A stretch of DNA of 10,637 bases from contig JANYFH010000230.1 in assembly GCA_025362705.1 (NCBI GenBank), forward strand, positions 1 to 10,637. The letters are read 5' to 3'. The position numbers were made by a program, and so were the translations under genes. Positions within the stretch are counted from its first letter, which is position 1. Every line of letters begins with the position of its first letter. Source of the DNA: Betaproteobacteria bacterium. GTDB lineage: Bacteria > Pseudomonadota > Gammaproteobacteria > Burkholderiales > Usitatibacteraceae. Shown here piece by piece: positions 1 to 6,791 of the stretch. A model generated the notes under the pieces. That model saw only the letters and a program-made list of their open reading frames with translations, did no database searches and was not told where the DNA came from.

Positions 1-24
1 AAGCGGATATTCGTAGGTGATCAC
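1..24 (-). CDS. zapD: ZapD, cell division protein (5' end only, partial)
   Basis: Only the first eight codons lie in the window. Read on the minus strand from a GTG at 24-22 they give MITYEYPL, the characteristic opening of ZapD (DUF1342), a cytoplasmic protein that crosslinks FtsZ filaments in the division ring. The frame upstream reaches a stop codon without another plausible start, which supports the GTG. No strong ribosome binding site is visible. The position directly after coaE fits the usual proteobacterial coaE-zapD order; yacG would be expected next, beyond the window edge (inference). The call rests on a very short peptide plus synteny. Confidence 0.8.
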
Positions 25-38
25 GGGGCGACCGGTAG

Positions 39-52
39 AATTTGCGCAAATT
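39..52. repeat. Perfect 14-bp palindrome upstream of zapD
   Basis: The sequence aatttgcgcaaatt is its own reverse complement. It lies in the 76-base coaE-zapD gap and ends 15 bases before the zapD GTG. As RNA it would form only a five-pair A-U stem with a GCGC loop, so a DNA operator is more plausible than an RNA hairpin. A palindrome of this length is expected about 0.6 times by chance in a window this size, so a function is unproven. Confidence 0.4.
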
Positions 53-100
53 GTGACGGATTCGCCGCGAGTTTACAAATTTTACGCTCTGGTGGAACAC

Positions 101-718
101 TCATCTGACATTCCCCGCCTTCTGCGCATAGAAAATATGAAGCAACTCGATTTGCGAATAAAGCGTACCGATGATGTCACCATTCCAAATTACATCATCG
201 GCCAATTGCAGACGCATGCTGCGGGGAAGCTGCGCATCGACAATACGTGAAGCGAAATCTGCGCTGAGACTTGAACGACGCCTAACGCGTTCAAGTTGGG
301 CCGCCACGGGGCAATCTATCAACAAGGTTCGCTGCGTGCGCTTGCGATAAGTGAGTGTTTCAAACAAGAGCGGTACGGCAAGCATCGCATACGGAGCCCT
401 CTGCACCGCTTCTGCGCGCAACGCGAACTCAACCTCTTCACGAATCAAAGGATGCAGGATTGCTTCCAGTTGAAGTCTTACGCCCTCATCAGAAAAGGCG
501 CGTTCCCGCGTGACGGCACGATCAAGCGCGCCATCCTCCGCAACGAAATGCGCGCCCATGATTGTCCGAATCGATGCAATTGCGCGCCCATCGCGAACTG
601 TCAGCGCGTGCGCAATTACATCCGTATCAACGATGGCAACGCCCAGCTTGGAAAATAAGTCTGCGACAGTTGATTTTCCGCTACCGATACCACCCGCCAG
701 GCCAACGATGAACCCCAT
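101..718 (-). CDS. coaE: Dephospho-CoA kinase
   Basis: CoaE phosphorylates the 3'-hydroxyl of the ribose of dephospho-CoA with ATP, the last step of coenzyme A synthesis in the cytoplasm. The 205-residue protein has the family's usual length. Visible motifs are the P-loop GGIGSGKS at residues 9-16, DTDVIAH at 31-37 (substrate-binding acidic pair), HPLIR at 89-93, VPLLFE at 115-120 and an arginine-rich lid segment near 143-158. The ATG at 718 lies four bases after the pilD stop codon. No clear Shine-Dalgarno is seen, so translation is probably coupled to pilD. The gene is the fourth of the pilB-pilC-pilD-coaE run and precedes zapD; this housekeeping attachment to pilus genes is common in beta- and gammaproteobacteria. 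The identification is secure. Confidence 0.97.
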   Translation of the reverse strand: MGFIVGLAGGIGSGKSTVADLFSKLGVAIVDTDVIAHALTVRDGRAIASIRTIMGAHFVAEDGALDRAVTRERAFSDEGVRLQLEAILHPLIREEVEFALRAEAVQRAPYAMLAVPLLFETLTYRKRTQRTLLIDCPVAAQLERVRRRSSLSADFASRIVDAQLPRSMRLQLADDVIWNGDIIGTLYSQIELLHIFYAQKAGNVR

Positions 719-722
719 CGAA

Positions 723-1613
723 TCAATTGGGCGTTATGCCCAAATACCAAGCGTTCAATTGTCGGCCCCATAGCAGCGCAATAAATCCGGCTGCGGCCAG
801 ATACGGACCAAAAGGCAACTTGGCACCTTTATCGCGACCCTTGAGTACGATTCCTGCGATACCGACGACCGTGCCCACCGCTGCAGAAAGCAGTATGACC
901 AGTGGCAGCATTTGCCAACCCAGCCACGCGCCGATAGCGGCAAGCAACTTGAAGTCGCCGTACCCCATTCCCTCCTTGCCAGTGAGCAGCTTGAACGCCC
1001 AATAGACAGACCATAAAACAAGATACCCACCGATGGCGCCAAGTGTCGCCGAACTGATATCCACAAACATACCGCCGATATTGACGAGCAAGCCCAGCCA
1101 CAGCAGAGGCAACGTAATATCATCAGGAAGAAGCGTGGTGTCAGCATCGATGAAAGTCAGTGCGATAAGCGCCCACAAATAAATGATCGCAAACGCTGCC
1201 GTCCACGTCACACCAAAACGCCACGCGAGAAAACCCGTCAAGATGCCGGTCAATGCCTCAACCAGGGGATAGCGAACGCTGATCTTCGTTTTACAGGCTG
1301 AGCATTTTCCACCGAGGAAAAGATAGCTCAGTACCGGAATATTCTCCAGAGCAGTTATACGGTGCGCGCAGGATGGACAAGCAGAACGGGGCACGACCAG
1401 ATTGTATTTAGTGTCGCTACCAGCGGACTCGACATCTTTCACAACAATTTTGTCGCCGAGAAATTCGAGACACTGCGCCTTCCAGTCACGTTCCATCATA
1501 ATCGGCAACCGATGGATCACCACATTCAAAAAACTGCCTACCATCAACCCAAAAACAATTGCGGTGCCGATAAAAAACCACGGCACCGCTCGAAAGGTGT
1601 CGAACAATTCCAT
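723..1613 (-). CDS. pilD: Type IV prepilin peptidase / N-methyltransferase PilD
   Basis: PilD is a polytopic inner-membrane aspartic protease. It cleaves the leader of type IV prepilins (and often type II secretion pseudopilins) and N-methylates the new N-terminus. The 296 residues begin with a membrane segment (about 12-32) containing the family block GSFLNVVIHRLP (26-37). A cytoplasmic domain follows with two CxxC pairs, Cys79/Cys82 and Cys104/Cys107, the zinc-binding tetracysteine site. Catalytic aspartates lie in FIDADTTLLPDDIT (154-167) and in the GYGDFK motif (217-222, Asp220). Several hydrophobic segments fill the rest. It follows pilC after 36 bases and abuts coaE. The start ATG at 1613 has only a weak GAAAG-like binding site. 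The tetracysteine motif suggests a bifunctional enzyme rather than a peptidase-only form. Confidence 0.96.
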   Translation of the reverse strand: MELFDTFRAVPWFFIGTAIVFGLMVGSFLNVVIHRLPIMMERDWKAQCLEFLGDKIVVKDVESAGSDTKYNLVVPRSACPSCAHRITALENIPVLSYLFLGGKCSACKTKISVRYPLVEALTGILTGFLAWRFGVTWTAAFAIIYLWALIALTFIDADTTLLPDDITLPLLWLGLLVNIGGMFVDISSATLGAIGGYLVLWSVYWAFKLLTGKEGMGYGDFKLLAAIGAWLGWQMLPLVILLSAAVGTVVGIAGIVLKGRDKGAKLPFGPYLAAAGFIALLWGRQLNAWYLGITPN

Positions 1614-1649
1614 CTATGCTTTCAGCTTATCGAGCGGCAGGTTGTTTGG

Positions 1650-2882
1650 CTAAACCGCTTGGCCCATCTTGAAGATCGGCAAGTACATAGCGATAACCAA
1701 ACCGCCGATCACAACGCCCAGTACCGCCATGATCATCGGTTCCATCAGACTGGCCAAGGCGTCAACAGCATCATCGACTTCTTGCTCAAAGAAATCGGCG
1801 ACCTTGGACAGCATGCCATCCAGTGCGCCTGATTCTTCACCGATCGCGCACATCTGCAGCACCATGTTTGGAAACACACCGCTGTTTTGCATTGAAACCG
1901 TCAGGCTCGAACCGGTACTGACTTCCTGCTGTATTCTCTTTGTCGCGTTGTAGTAGACCTTGTTTCCTGCAGCGCCCGCCACAGAATCCAGTGCTTCAAC
2001 GAGCGGAACACCTGCCGCAAACATCGTCGAGAGCGTACGAGTCCAACGCGCAACGGTCGCTTTTCTCACCAGATCACCAAACACAGGTACTTTCAATACC
2101 ATCCGATCCATGAAAAACTGCATTTTTTCGGAACGCTGCCATGTATTGAAAAAGAACCACGTGCCGCCGCCAATAAAACCGAAAATTGCCCACCAGTACG
2201 CGACAAAAAATTTCGACATATGCATGACCACCATCGTCGGCGCAGGCAAATCAGCGCCAAAGTTTTTGAACATTTGTTCAAACTGTGGAATCACGAAAAT
2301 CATGATGACGGCGGTGACGATGAACGCGACCACCAAAATGGAAATCGGGTAGAACAACGCTTTCTTGATTTTGCTCTTGATCGCAAGAATTTTTTCCTTA
2401 TAGGTTGCGAGACGATCCAGCAGGGTGTCGAGAATACCGGCCTGTTCGCCGGCGGCGACAAGATTACAAAAGAGGCTATCGAAATACAACGGGTATTTGC
2501 GAAACGCCTGCGCCAAACTGCTGCCGGTTTCCACTTCCGTCTTTATTTCAAGCAGCAGACGAGTCACCGAGGGATTGCTGTGACCCTTGGCAACGATGTC
2601 AAATGACTGCAGCAACGGCACGCCTGCCTTCATCATCGTGGCAAGCTGTCGTGAAAAAAACGTGATGTCCTGCTCGGTAATTCTCTTGCCGCCACCTCTC
2701 GATTGCTTTTTTACCTTTGGGTTGGTGATGCCCTGGCGGCGTAACGTCGCGGTGACGATATTCTCGCCGGATGCACGAATTTCGCCTTTTACAATCTTGC
2801 CTGACTTGTCTTTTCCTTCCCAAGTGAAGATATAGACTTTTACGTCCTTGTTGTCTTTTGCTCGTGCGGCAGTGGTAGCCAT
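1650..2882 (-). CDS. pilC: Type IV pilus inner-membrane platform protein PilC
   Basis: PilC is the inner-membrane platform on which the PilB and PilT motors act during pilus assembly and retraction. The protein has 410 residues, the normal length. It shows the duplicated GspF/T2SSF domain: repeat one at about 73-196 with GVPLLQSFDIVAKG (87-100) and AAGEQAGILD (143-152), repeat two at about 276-398 with GVPLVEALDSVAGAAG (291-306) and AIGEESGALD (346-355). Likely membrane segments are near 178-199, 226-247 and 381-403. The N-terminal tail is basic and cytoplasmic. The ATG at 2882 is preceded by an AAGGA binding site about six bases away, supporting this start. It lies 70 bases after pilB and 36 before pilD. 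Confidence 0.96.
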   Translation of the reverse strand: MATTAARAKDNKDVKVYIFTWEGKDKSGKIVKGEIRASGENIVTATLRRQGITNPKVKKQSRGGGKRITEQDITFFSRQLATMMKAGVPLLQSFDIVAKGHSNPSVTRLLLEIKTEVETGSSLAQAFRKYPLYFDSLFCNLVAAGEQAGILDTLLDRLATYKEKILAIKSKIKKALFYPISILVVAFIVTAVIMIFVIPQFEQMFKNFGADLPAPTMVVMHMSKFFVAYWWAIFGFIGGGTWFFFNTWQRSEKMQFFMDRMVLKVPVFGDLVRKATVARWTRTLSTMFAAGVPLVEALDSVAGAAGNKVYYNATKRIQQEVSTGSSLTVSMQNSGVFPNMVLQMCAIGEESGALDGMLSKVADFFEQEVDDAVDALASLMEPMIMAVLGVVIGGLVIAMYLPIFKMGQAV

Positions 2883-2902
2883 AGCTATTCCTTGATTAAG
2901 CC

Positions 2903-2927
2903 TTCACTGCGGGAGAACCACAGTGAA
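2903..2927 (-). other. Hairpin between pilB and pilC
   Basis: Inverted repeat with perfect 7-bp arms (ttcactg at 2903-2909 and cagtgaa at 2921-2927) around an 11-base loop. It lies in the 70-base gap after the pilB stop and upstream of the pilC ribosome binding site. On the transcribed strand it is followed by GGCTTAATC rather than a run of T, so it does not look like a strong intrinsic terminator. It could act as an mRNA processing or stability element or a weak attenuator (inference). Confidence 0.45.
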
Positions 2928-2952
2928 CTTACAAACAAAGCAAACATCCGAC

Positions 2953-4677
2953 TCATTCATTGGTACAAGATTCGATTTCTTCGAGCGACGTTAAACCTGC
3001 CCGCACCTTGCGCAAACCAGACTGGCGCAAATCCGATACACCTTCAATTCTGGCTTGATCGGCGATGTCTATCGCCGTGCCGTTCTTCATAATGATCCGT
3101 TGCATTTCATCGGAAATCGGCATCACTTCGTAGATGCCCACGCGACCTTTGTAGCCCGTATTCTTGCATATATCGCAACCAACGTGCCCATACGGCTGCC
3201 ACGTTCCGTCAAGGTCCTTCTCCTGATAACCGGCCCGCAGCAAAGCTTCCTTGGGAATTTCGATGGGACGTTTGCACGAACACAGACGCCTCGCCAATCG
3301 CTGTGCCGTAATCAGGATCACCGCAGTGGCAATATTGAACGGCGCAATGCCCATGTTCATCAGGCGCGTGAGCGTAGAGGGTGCATCGTTGGTATGCAAC
3401 GTAGACAACACCATATGACCAGTTTGCGCAGCCTTGATGGCAATTTCGCCGGTATCCATATCACGAATTTCACCGACCATGATGATGTCCGGATCCTGGC
3501 GCAAAAACGCTTTTAGCGCAGCAGCAAAGGTGAGCCCAGCTTTATCATTCACGTTTACCTGATTAATGCCAGCGAGATTGATTTCGCACGGATCTTCCGC
3601 CGTCGAAATATTGATGCCTGGCTTGTTCAGGATGTTTAAGCACGTATAAAGCGAAACCGTTTTTCCCGACCCGGTTGGGCCAGTCACCAGCACCATGCCG
3701 TAGGGACGGCTGATCGCATGCATAAGCGCCGCTTTTTGTTCCGGCTCGTAGCCCAACGCTTCGATCCCAAGCGTAGCACTGGAGGGATCCAGAATGCGCA
3801 TACAAATCTTTTCGCCAAACAGCGTCGGCAGCGATGAAACGCGAAAATCAATTGCGCGTGTAGGTGACAACCTCAACTTCATCCGGCCGTCCTGAGGCAC
3901 ACGTTTTTCCGAAATATCCATCTTGGAAATAATCTTGATACGCGACGCAATTTTTTCCTTGATCGCGAGTGGCGGCTGGGCAACATCCGCGAGAATTCCG
4001 TCGGTTCGGTAGCGAATCCGGTAGTACTTTTCGTAGGGTTCGAAGTGTATGTCCGATGCGCCACCGTTGATCGCATCAATCAACACTTTATGGACATACT
4101 TGACGACTGGCGCGTCATCGATTTCCTCCGGCGCACCAGCAGCTGCATCCGATTGCATGTCATCGCCGGAGCCAAGATCGATATTTTCGAGCGATGTGTC
4201 GTCACCCATCAACTGATCCAGCGCCTTGGCTGAGCTTTCGCCAAATCGCTTGATAAGAAGCGCAAGCTTGTCCTCTTCAACAACTACCGGTTCGAGCGTC
4301 GAACCGGTCGCGAACTTTAGTTCTGAAAGAAGCTGTTCATTGGTGGGATCAGAAATCCCCACGAATAAGCGGTTACCCCGCTTTTGCAACGGCAACACGC
4401 GCTTGGACGCAACCAGCTTGGAATCAATCAGTGTTGTAGGCAGTTGATCCGCATCGACTGCGGACAAATCCAGCAGGGGCACGCCAAACGTTTGCGCGGC
4501 GAAAAGCGCGATTTCCCGCGGCGTCAGCTTCTTCGATACCGTCAATTGTTCAATGAAAGTCACGCCGACTTTTTTTGCTTCTGCCTGGATGGCGTTGGCA
4601 TCGCCCTGAACGAGTTTGCCTTGTTGCACCAGTGCGCGGCAGAGCGGACTAAACGTATTTGCAGCGGCGGCGGCCAT
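2953..4677 (-). CDS. pilB: Type IV pilus assembly ATPase PilB
   Basis: PilB is the hexameric cytoplasmic ATPase that drives pilin polymerisation through the PilC platform. The 574 residues carry a MshEN/GspE-II N-terminal domain (about 45-150), an acidic linker (about 157-190) and a GspE-type motor domain. Motor motifs are Walker A GPTGSGKT (333-340), the Asp box around TAEDPCEI (359-366), Walker B with DPDIIMVGEIRD (395-406) and the His box with TGHMVLSTLHTND (419-431). A metal-binding cysteine set follows, CxC at 466/468 and CxxC at 501/504, then GYKGRVGIYEV (508-518). The C-terminal GxxxIYEV-type block and companion genes favour PilB over GspE. The ATG at 4677 gives an alanine-rich start and has no strong binding site. 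It is the first gene of the pil run. Confidence 0.96.
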   Translation of the reverse strand: MAAAAANTFSPLCRALVQQGKLVQGDANAIQAEAKKVGVTFIEQLTVSKKLTPREIALFAAQTFGVPLLDLSAVDADQLPTTLIDSKLVASKRVLPLQKRGNRLFVGISDPTNEQLLSELKFATGSTLEPVVVEEDKLALLIKRFGESSAKALDQLMGDDTSLENIDLGSGDDMQSDAAAGAPEEIDDAPVVKYVHKVLIDAINGGASDIHFEPYEKYYRIRYRTDGILADVAQPPLAIKEKIASRIKIISKMDISEKRVPQDGRMKLRLSPTRAIDFRVSSLPTLFGEKICMRILDPSSATLGIEALGYEPEQKAALMHAISRPYGMVLVTGPTGSGKTVSLYTCLNILNKPGINISTAEDPCEINLAGINQVNVNDKAGLTFAAALKAFLRQDPDIIMVGEIRDMDTGEIAIKAAQTGHMVLSTLHTNDAPSTLTRLMNMGIAPFNIATAVILITAQRLARRLCSCKRPIEIPKEALLRAGYQEKDLDGTWQPYGHVGCDICKNTGYKGRVGIYEVMPISDEMQRIIMKNGTAIDIADQARIEGVSDLRQSGLRKVRAGLTSLEEIESCTNE

Positions 4678-4719
4678 AATAAGCGTTGAATTCTTACGCC
4701 ATCAAAAGAGAGAAACTAC

Positions 4720-4748
4720 ATGATGCACTTACGCTAACACTTTGTAAA
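4720..4748 (-). promoter_or_regulatory. Candidate sigma-70 promoter for pilB
   Basis: On the minus strand, TTTACA (4748-4743) and CATCAT (4725-4720) are separated by 17 bases, matching -35 and -10 consensus at five and four of six positions. They lie in the 78-base gap between the upstream peroxidase gene and pilB, about 42 bases before the pilB ATG. No clear terminator precedes the site, so some readthrough from the peroxidase gene is possible. The match is moderate and based on sequence only. Confidence 0.3.
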
Positions 4749-4755
4749 GAAAACG

Positions 4756-5322
4756 CTATTTCCCTGAAAGCAGCGCCTCAACGTCCGCAACAAAGGCCTC
4801 CGATTCTGGTGCTACACGGCTGGAAAAGCTTTTGACGGTTACGCCATCGCGTGCAACCAGATATTTGTGGAAATTCCACTTCGGTCGCTCTCCTGTTGCC
4901 TTGAAAAGTGCCTCATGTACCGGGTTGGCTTGTCCTGCGATCACCGACGTTTTCTCGATCATCGGGAATTTCACTTTGTATGTTCGTTCACAAAAATCCG
5001 CCACTTCGGCGTTTGATCCCGGCTCCTGTTTGCCAAAATCGTTGGCGGGGAAACCCAGCACAACCAAGCCGCGCTTCTGGTATTTATCGTACAAAGCCTG
5101 AAGGCCCTTGTACTGCTCGGTATAGCCGCAATAACTCGCCGTGTTCACAACCAAAACCACCTTTCCCTGGTATTGGCATAGATCCTGCGGTTTCCCCTGA
5201 AGCGACGAAAAACGGTGATCGAGTATCGACGGGCAGGCCGAACTATCTGGCGTCGCCGCACTCGCTATATTGCTCATGACGACTGCCGTAAGAAACAACT
5301 GTGCTGACTTGATGAGTTGCAT
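4756..5322 (-). CDS. Exported Cys-type glutathione/thioredoxin peroxidase
   Basis: A member of the glutathione peroxidase family, which reduces hydrogen peroxide and organic hydroperoxides. The start at 5322 is chosen because AAGGAG lies six bases upstream and the resulting 188-residue protein begins with a signal peptide: basic residue Lys5, a hydrophobic core (about 8-20) and an ASA-type cleavage site near 20-23. An ATG at 5385 would bury this signal. The peroxidatic residue is Cys65 in NTASYCGYT, a cysteine in place of selenocysteine. The other active-site residues are Gln99 in KQEPGS and Trp149-Asn150 in KWNFHKYL. Cys111 sits where thioredoxin-dependent members have their resolving cysteine. 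Two further cysteines, Cys30 and Cys49, lie near the mature N-terminus and could form a periplasmic disulfide. The gene diverges from hemA and precedes pilB on the same strand. The in vivo reductant is unknown. Confidence 0.9.
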   Translation of the reverse strand: MQLIKSAQLFLTAVVMSNIASAATPDSSACPSILDHRFSSLQGKPQDLCQYQGKVVLVVNTASYCGYTEQYKGLQALYDKYQKRGLVVLGFPANDFGKQEPGSNAEVADFCERTYKVKFPMIEKTSVIAGQANPVHEALFKATGERPKWNFHKYLVARDGVTVKSFSSRVAPESEAFVADVEALLSGK

Positions 5323-5333
5323 TGCGCGCTCCT
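5316..5333 (-). promoter_or_regulatory. Ribosome binding site that sets the peroxidase start
   Basis: On the minus strand AAGGAG is followed six bases later by the ATG at 5322-5320. This is a near-consensus Shine-Dalgarno and places the start 21 codons inside the longest open frame, exactly where the signal peptide begins. Confidence 0.75.
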
Positions 5334-5432
5334 TGATATCGTGAATGACAATTCTATTCGTTCCGTCAACATTTTCCCTCCTCAAACCACTTCACCAACC
5401 ACGCTGCTCTGCGAGAGGCGACAAAGTGCGGC

Positions 5433-5441
5433 TGTTATAAT
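5433..5441 (+). promoter_or_regulatory. Extended -10 promoter of the hemA operon
   Basis: TGTTATAAT is a perfect TATAAT hexamer with the upstream TGn extension. The -35 region at the expected distance (about 5413-5418) has no TTGACA-like match, which is typical of extended -10 promoters. Transcription would begin near 5448, leaving a leader of roughly 50 bases before the hemA ATG. On the opposite strand an overlapping TATAAC (5439-5434) could serve the divergent peroxidase gene, but its -35 partner is poor. Confidence 0.6.
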
Positions 5442-5497
5442 TTCGCGTTGTCAATTGTTCGAATTTTCCCTGTTTTGCCTCTTACGCCAACCCTACA

Positions 5498-6784
5498 ATG
5501 CCACTTTTCACCATCGGATTCAATCACCGCACCGCGCCCATCGAGGTACGCGAGCGCATTGTGTTTCCGCTGGAGGCACAGCGTCCGGCAGTCGAGCGCT
5601 TGAAAATCGAGACAGGTGCCGATGAAGTTGTCCTGATATCGACCTGTAATAGAACCGAAATCTATCTGCGCGGTAATGCGCAACCCGTTGTTGACCTCGT
5701 GACCCGGTGGCTGGCAACGCATCCAGGTGCTGATAACTTCAATCTCACGCCACATTTATACCAGTTGAACGACGCCGACGTTGTCCGCCACGCATTTCGC
5801 GTTGCCAGCGGGCTGGATTCGATGGTGCTGGGGGAGCCGCAGATTTTGGGTCAGGTGAAACTCGCCGCTAAAGTCGCAACTGAAGCCGGTACCCTCGGTG
5901 GCCCATTGGATCGCTTGTTTCAGGAAACGTTCAAGGTTGCAAAAGAGGTACGCACGCAAACGGAAATTGGTGCGACGTCGGTGAGCATGGCTGCGGCTGC
6001 GCTGAAGCTCGCACAGCAGTTGTTTGGCGACCTGCGCGATACAAAATTACTGCTCGTCGGCGTGGGAGAAATGATTGAACTTAGCGCAACCCACTTCGCG
6101 GCACAGTCCCCAAAAAGCATAGTCGTGGCCAATCGCACCATCGAGCGCGGACGCGAATTAGCACAACGTTTTAACGCCTCTGCCATCACCTTGCAACAAC
6201 TTCCAGAACGCATCCACGAGTTTGACATCGTCATCACATCGACTGCATCGATGCTGCCGATTATCGGCAAGGGAATGATCGAGAGCGCATTAAAGCTGCG
6301 CCGTCACAAGCCGATTTTCATGGTTGACCTTGCTGTGCCACGTGACATTGAGCCTGAAGTAGGTGAGCTCGACGACGTCTTTTTGTACACCCTCGACATG
6401 CTGGGAAAAATCATTCAGCAGAACGCCGAAAAAAGGGAAGCGGCGGTGGCTGAAGCGGATCGTATCATCGACATCCGCGCCAGTGAGTTCATGGTGTGGC
6501 TGGCGGCGCGCGCATCGGTTCCAGCCATTCAGCAATTGCGTGGCCAGGCCGACGGGTATCGGCTGGTGGAACTCGAACGCGCCAAACGCATGCTGGCCAA
6601 AGGTGAAGACCCGGCCAAAGTGATTGAACAGCTGGCACTGGGCCTTACCAATAAATTTCTCCATCAACCACTGGCGGCTCTGAACCGCGCGCACGGCCCG
6701 GAACGCGAAGCGCTTCACGACGCGCTGGAAAAACTTTTTCCAGCCTCATCTGCCTCAACCGACCCCCAAGAACAAGAAAAATGA
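5498..6784 (+). CDS. hemA: Glutamyl-tRNA reductase
   Basis: HemA reduces glutamyl-tRNA(Glu) with NADPH to glutamate-1-semialdehyde, the first committed step of the C5 route to haem and other tetrapyrroles. The 428 residues are the usual length. The N-terminal catalytic domain opens with GFNHRTAPIEVRERIVF (7-23) and carries the nucleophile Cys50 in STCNRTEIYL, followed by SGLDSMVLGEPQILGQVK (104-121). The NADPH-binding Rossmann domain has LLLVGVGEM (184-192) and VVANRT (209-214). A helical dimerisation domain follows from about residue 310. The ATG at 5498 gives the standard family N-terminus although no Shine-Dalgarno is visible before it. The gene heads a tight run with prfA (7-base gap) and prmC. 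In many proteobacteria GluTR is regulated by haem and proteolysis; the sequence itself does not show this. Confidence 0.97.
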   Translation: MPLFTIGFNHRTAPIEVRERIVFPLEAQRPAVERLKIETGADEVVLISTCNRTEIYLRGNAQPVVDLVTRWLATHPGADNFNLTPHLYQLNDADVVRHAFRVASGLDSMVLGEPQILGQVKLAAKVATEAGTLGGPLDRLFQETFKVAKEVRTQTEIGATSVSMAAAALKLAQQLFGDLRDTKLLLVGVGEMIELSATHFAAQSPKSIVVANRTIERGRELAQRFNASAITLQQLPERIHEFDIVITSTASMLPIIGKGMIESALKLRRHKPIFMVDLAVPRDIEPEVGELDDVFLYTLDMLGKIIQQNAEKREAAVAEADRIIDIRASEFMVWLAARASVPAIQQLRGQADGYRLVELERAKRMLAKGEDPAKVIEQLALGLTNKFLHQPLAALNRAHGPEREALHDALEKLFPASSASTDPQEQEK

Positions 6785-6791
6785 AAGCGTC

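Noticed and set aside
17..250. 77-residue plus-strand open frame at the left edge
   Set aside because: It covers the reverse of the zapD start and the end of coaE; both minus-strand products are recognisable and this one is not.
1362..1832. 156-residue open frame on the plus strand, spanning the pilD/pilC junction
   Set aside because: It lies opposite two certain genes, is rich in His/Gln as expected of an antisense frame, and resembles no family I know.
3055..3516. 153-residue plus-strand open frame
   Set aside because: It is antisense to the PilB motor domain, whose Walker B and His boxes are intact on the other strand.
4683..4699. Near-palindrome around GAATTC just upstream of pilB
   Set aside because: Arms are only four bases and asymmetrical by one base; not convincing as a hairpin or operator.
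5323..5385. N-terminal extension of the peroxidase from an ATG at 5385
   Set aside because: It would place 21 polar residues before a clear signal peptide, and the AAGGAG site fits the ATG at 5322 instead.
5449..5454. TTGACA on the minus strand as a -35 box for the peroxidase gene
   Set aside because: The nearest -10-like TATAAC is only nine bases away, and nothing resembling a -10 occurs at 16-18 bases.
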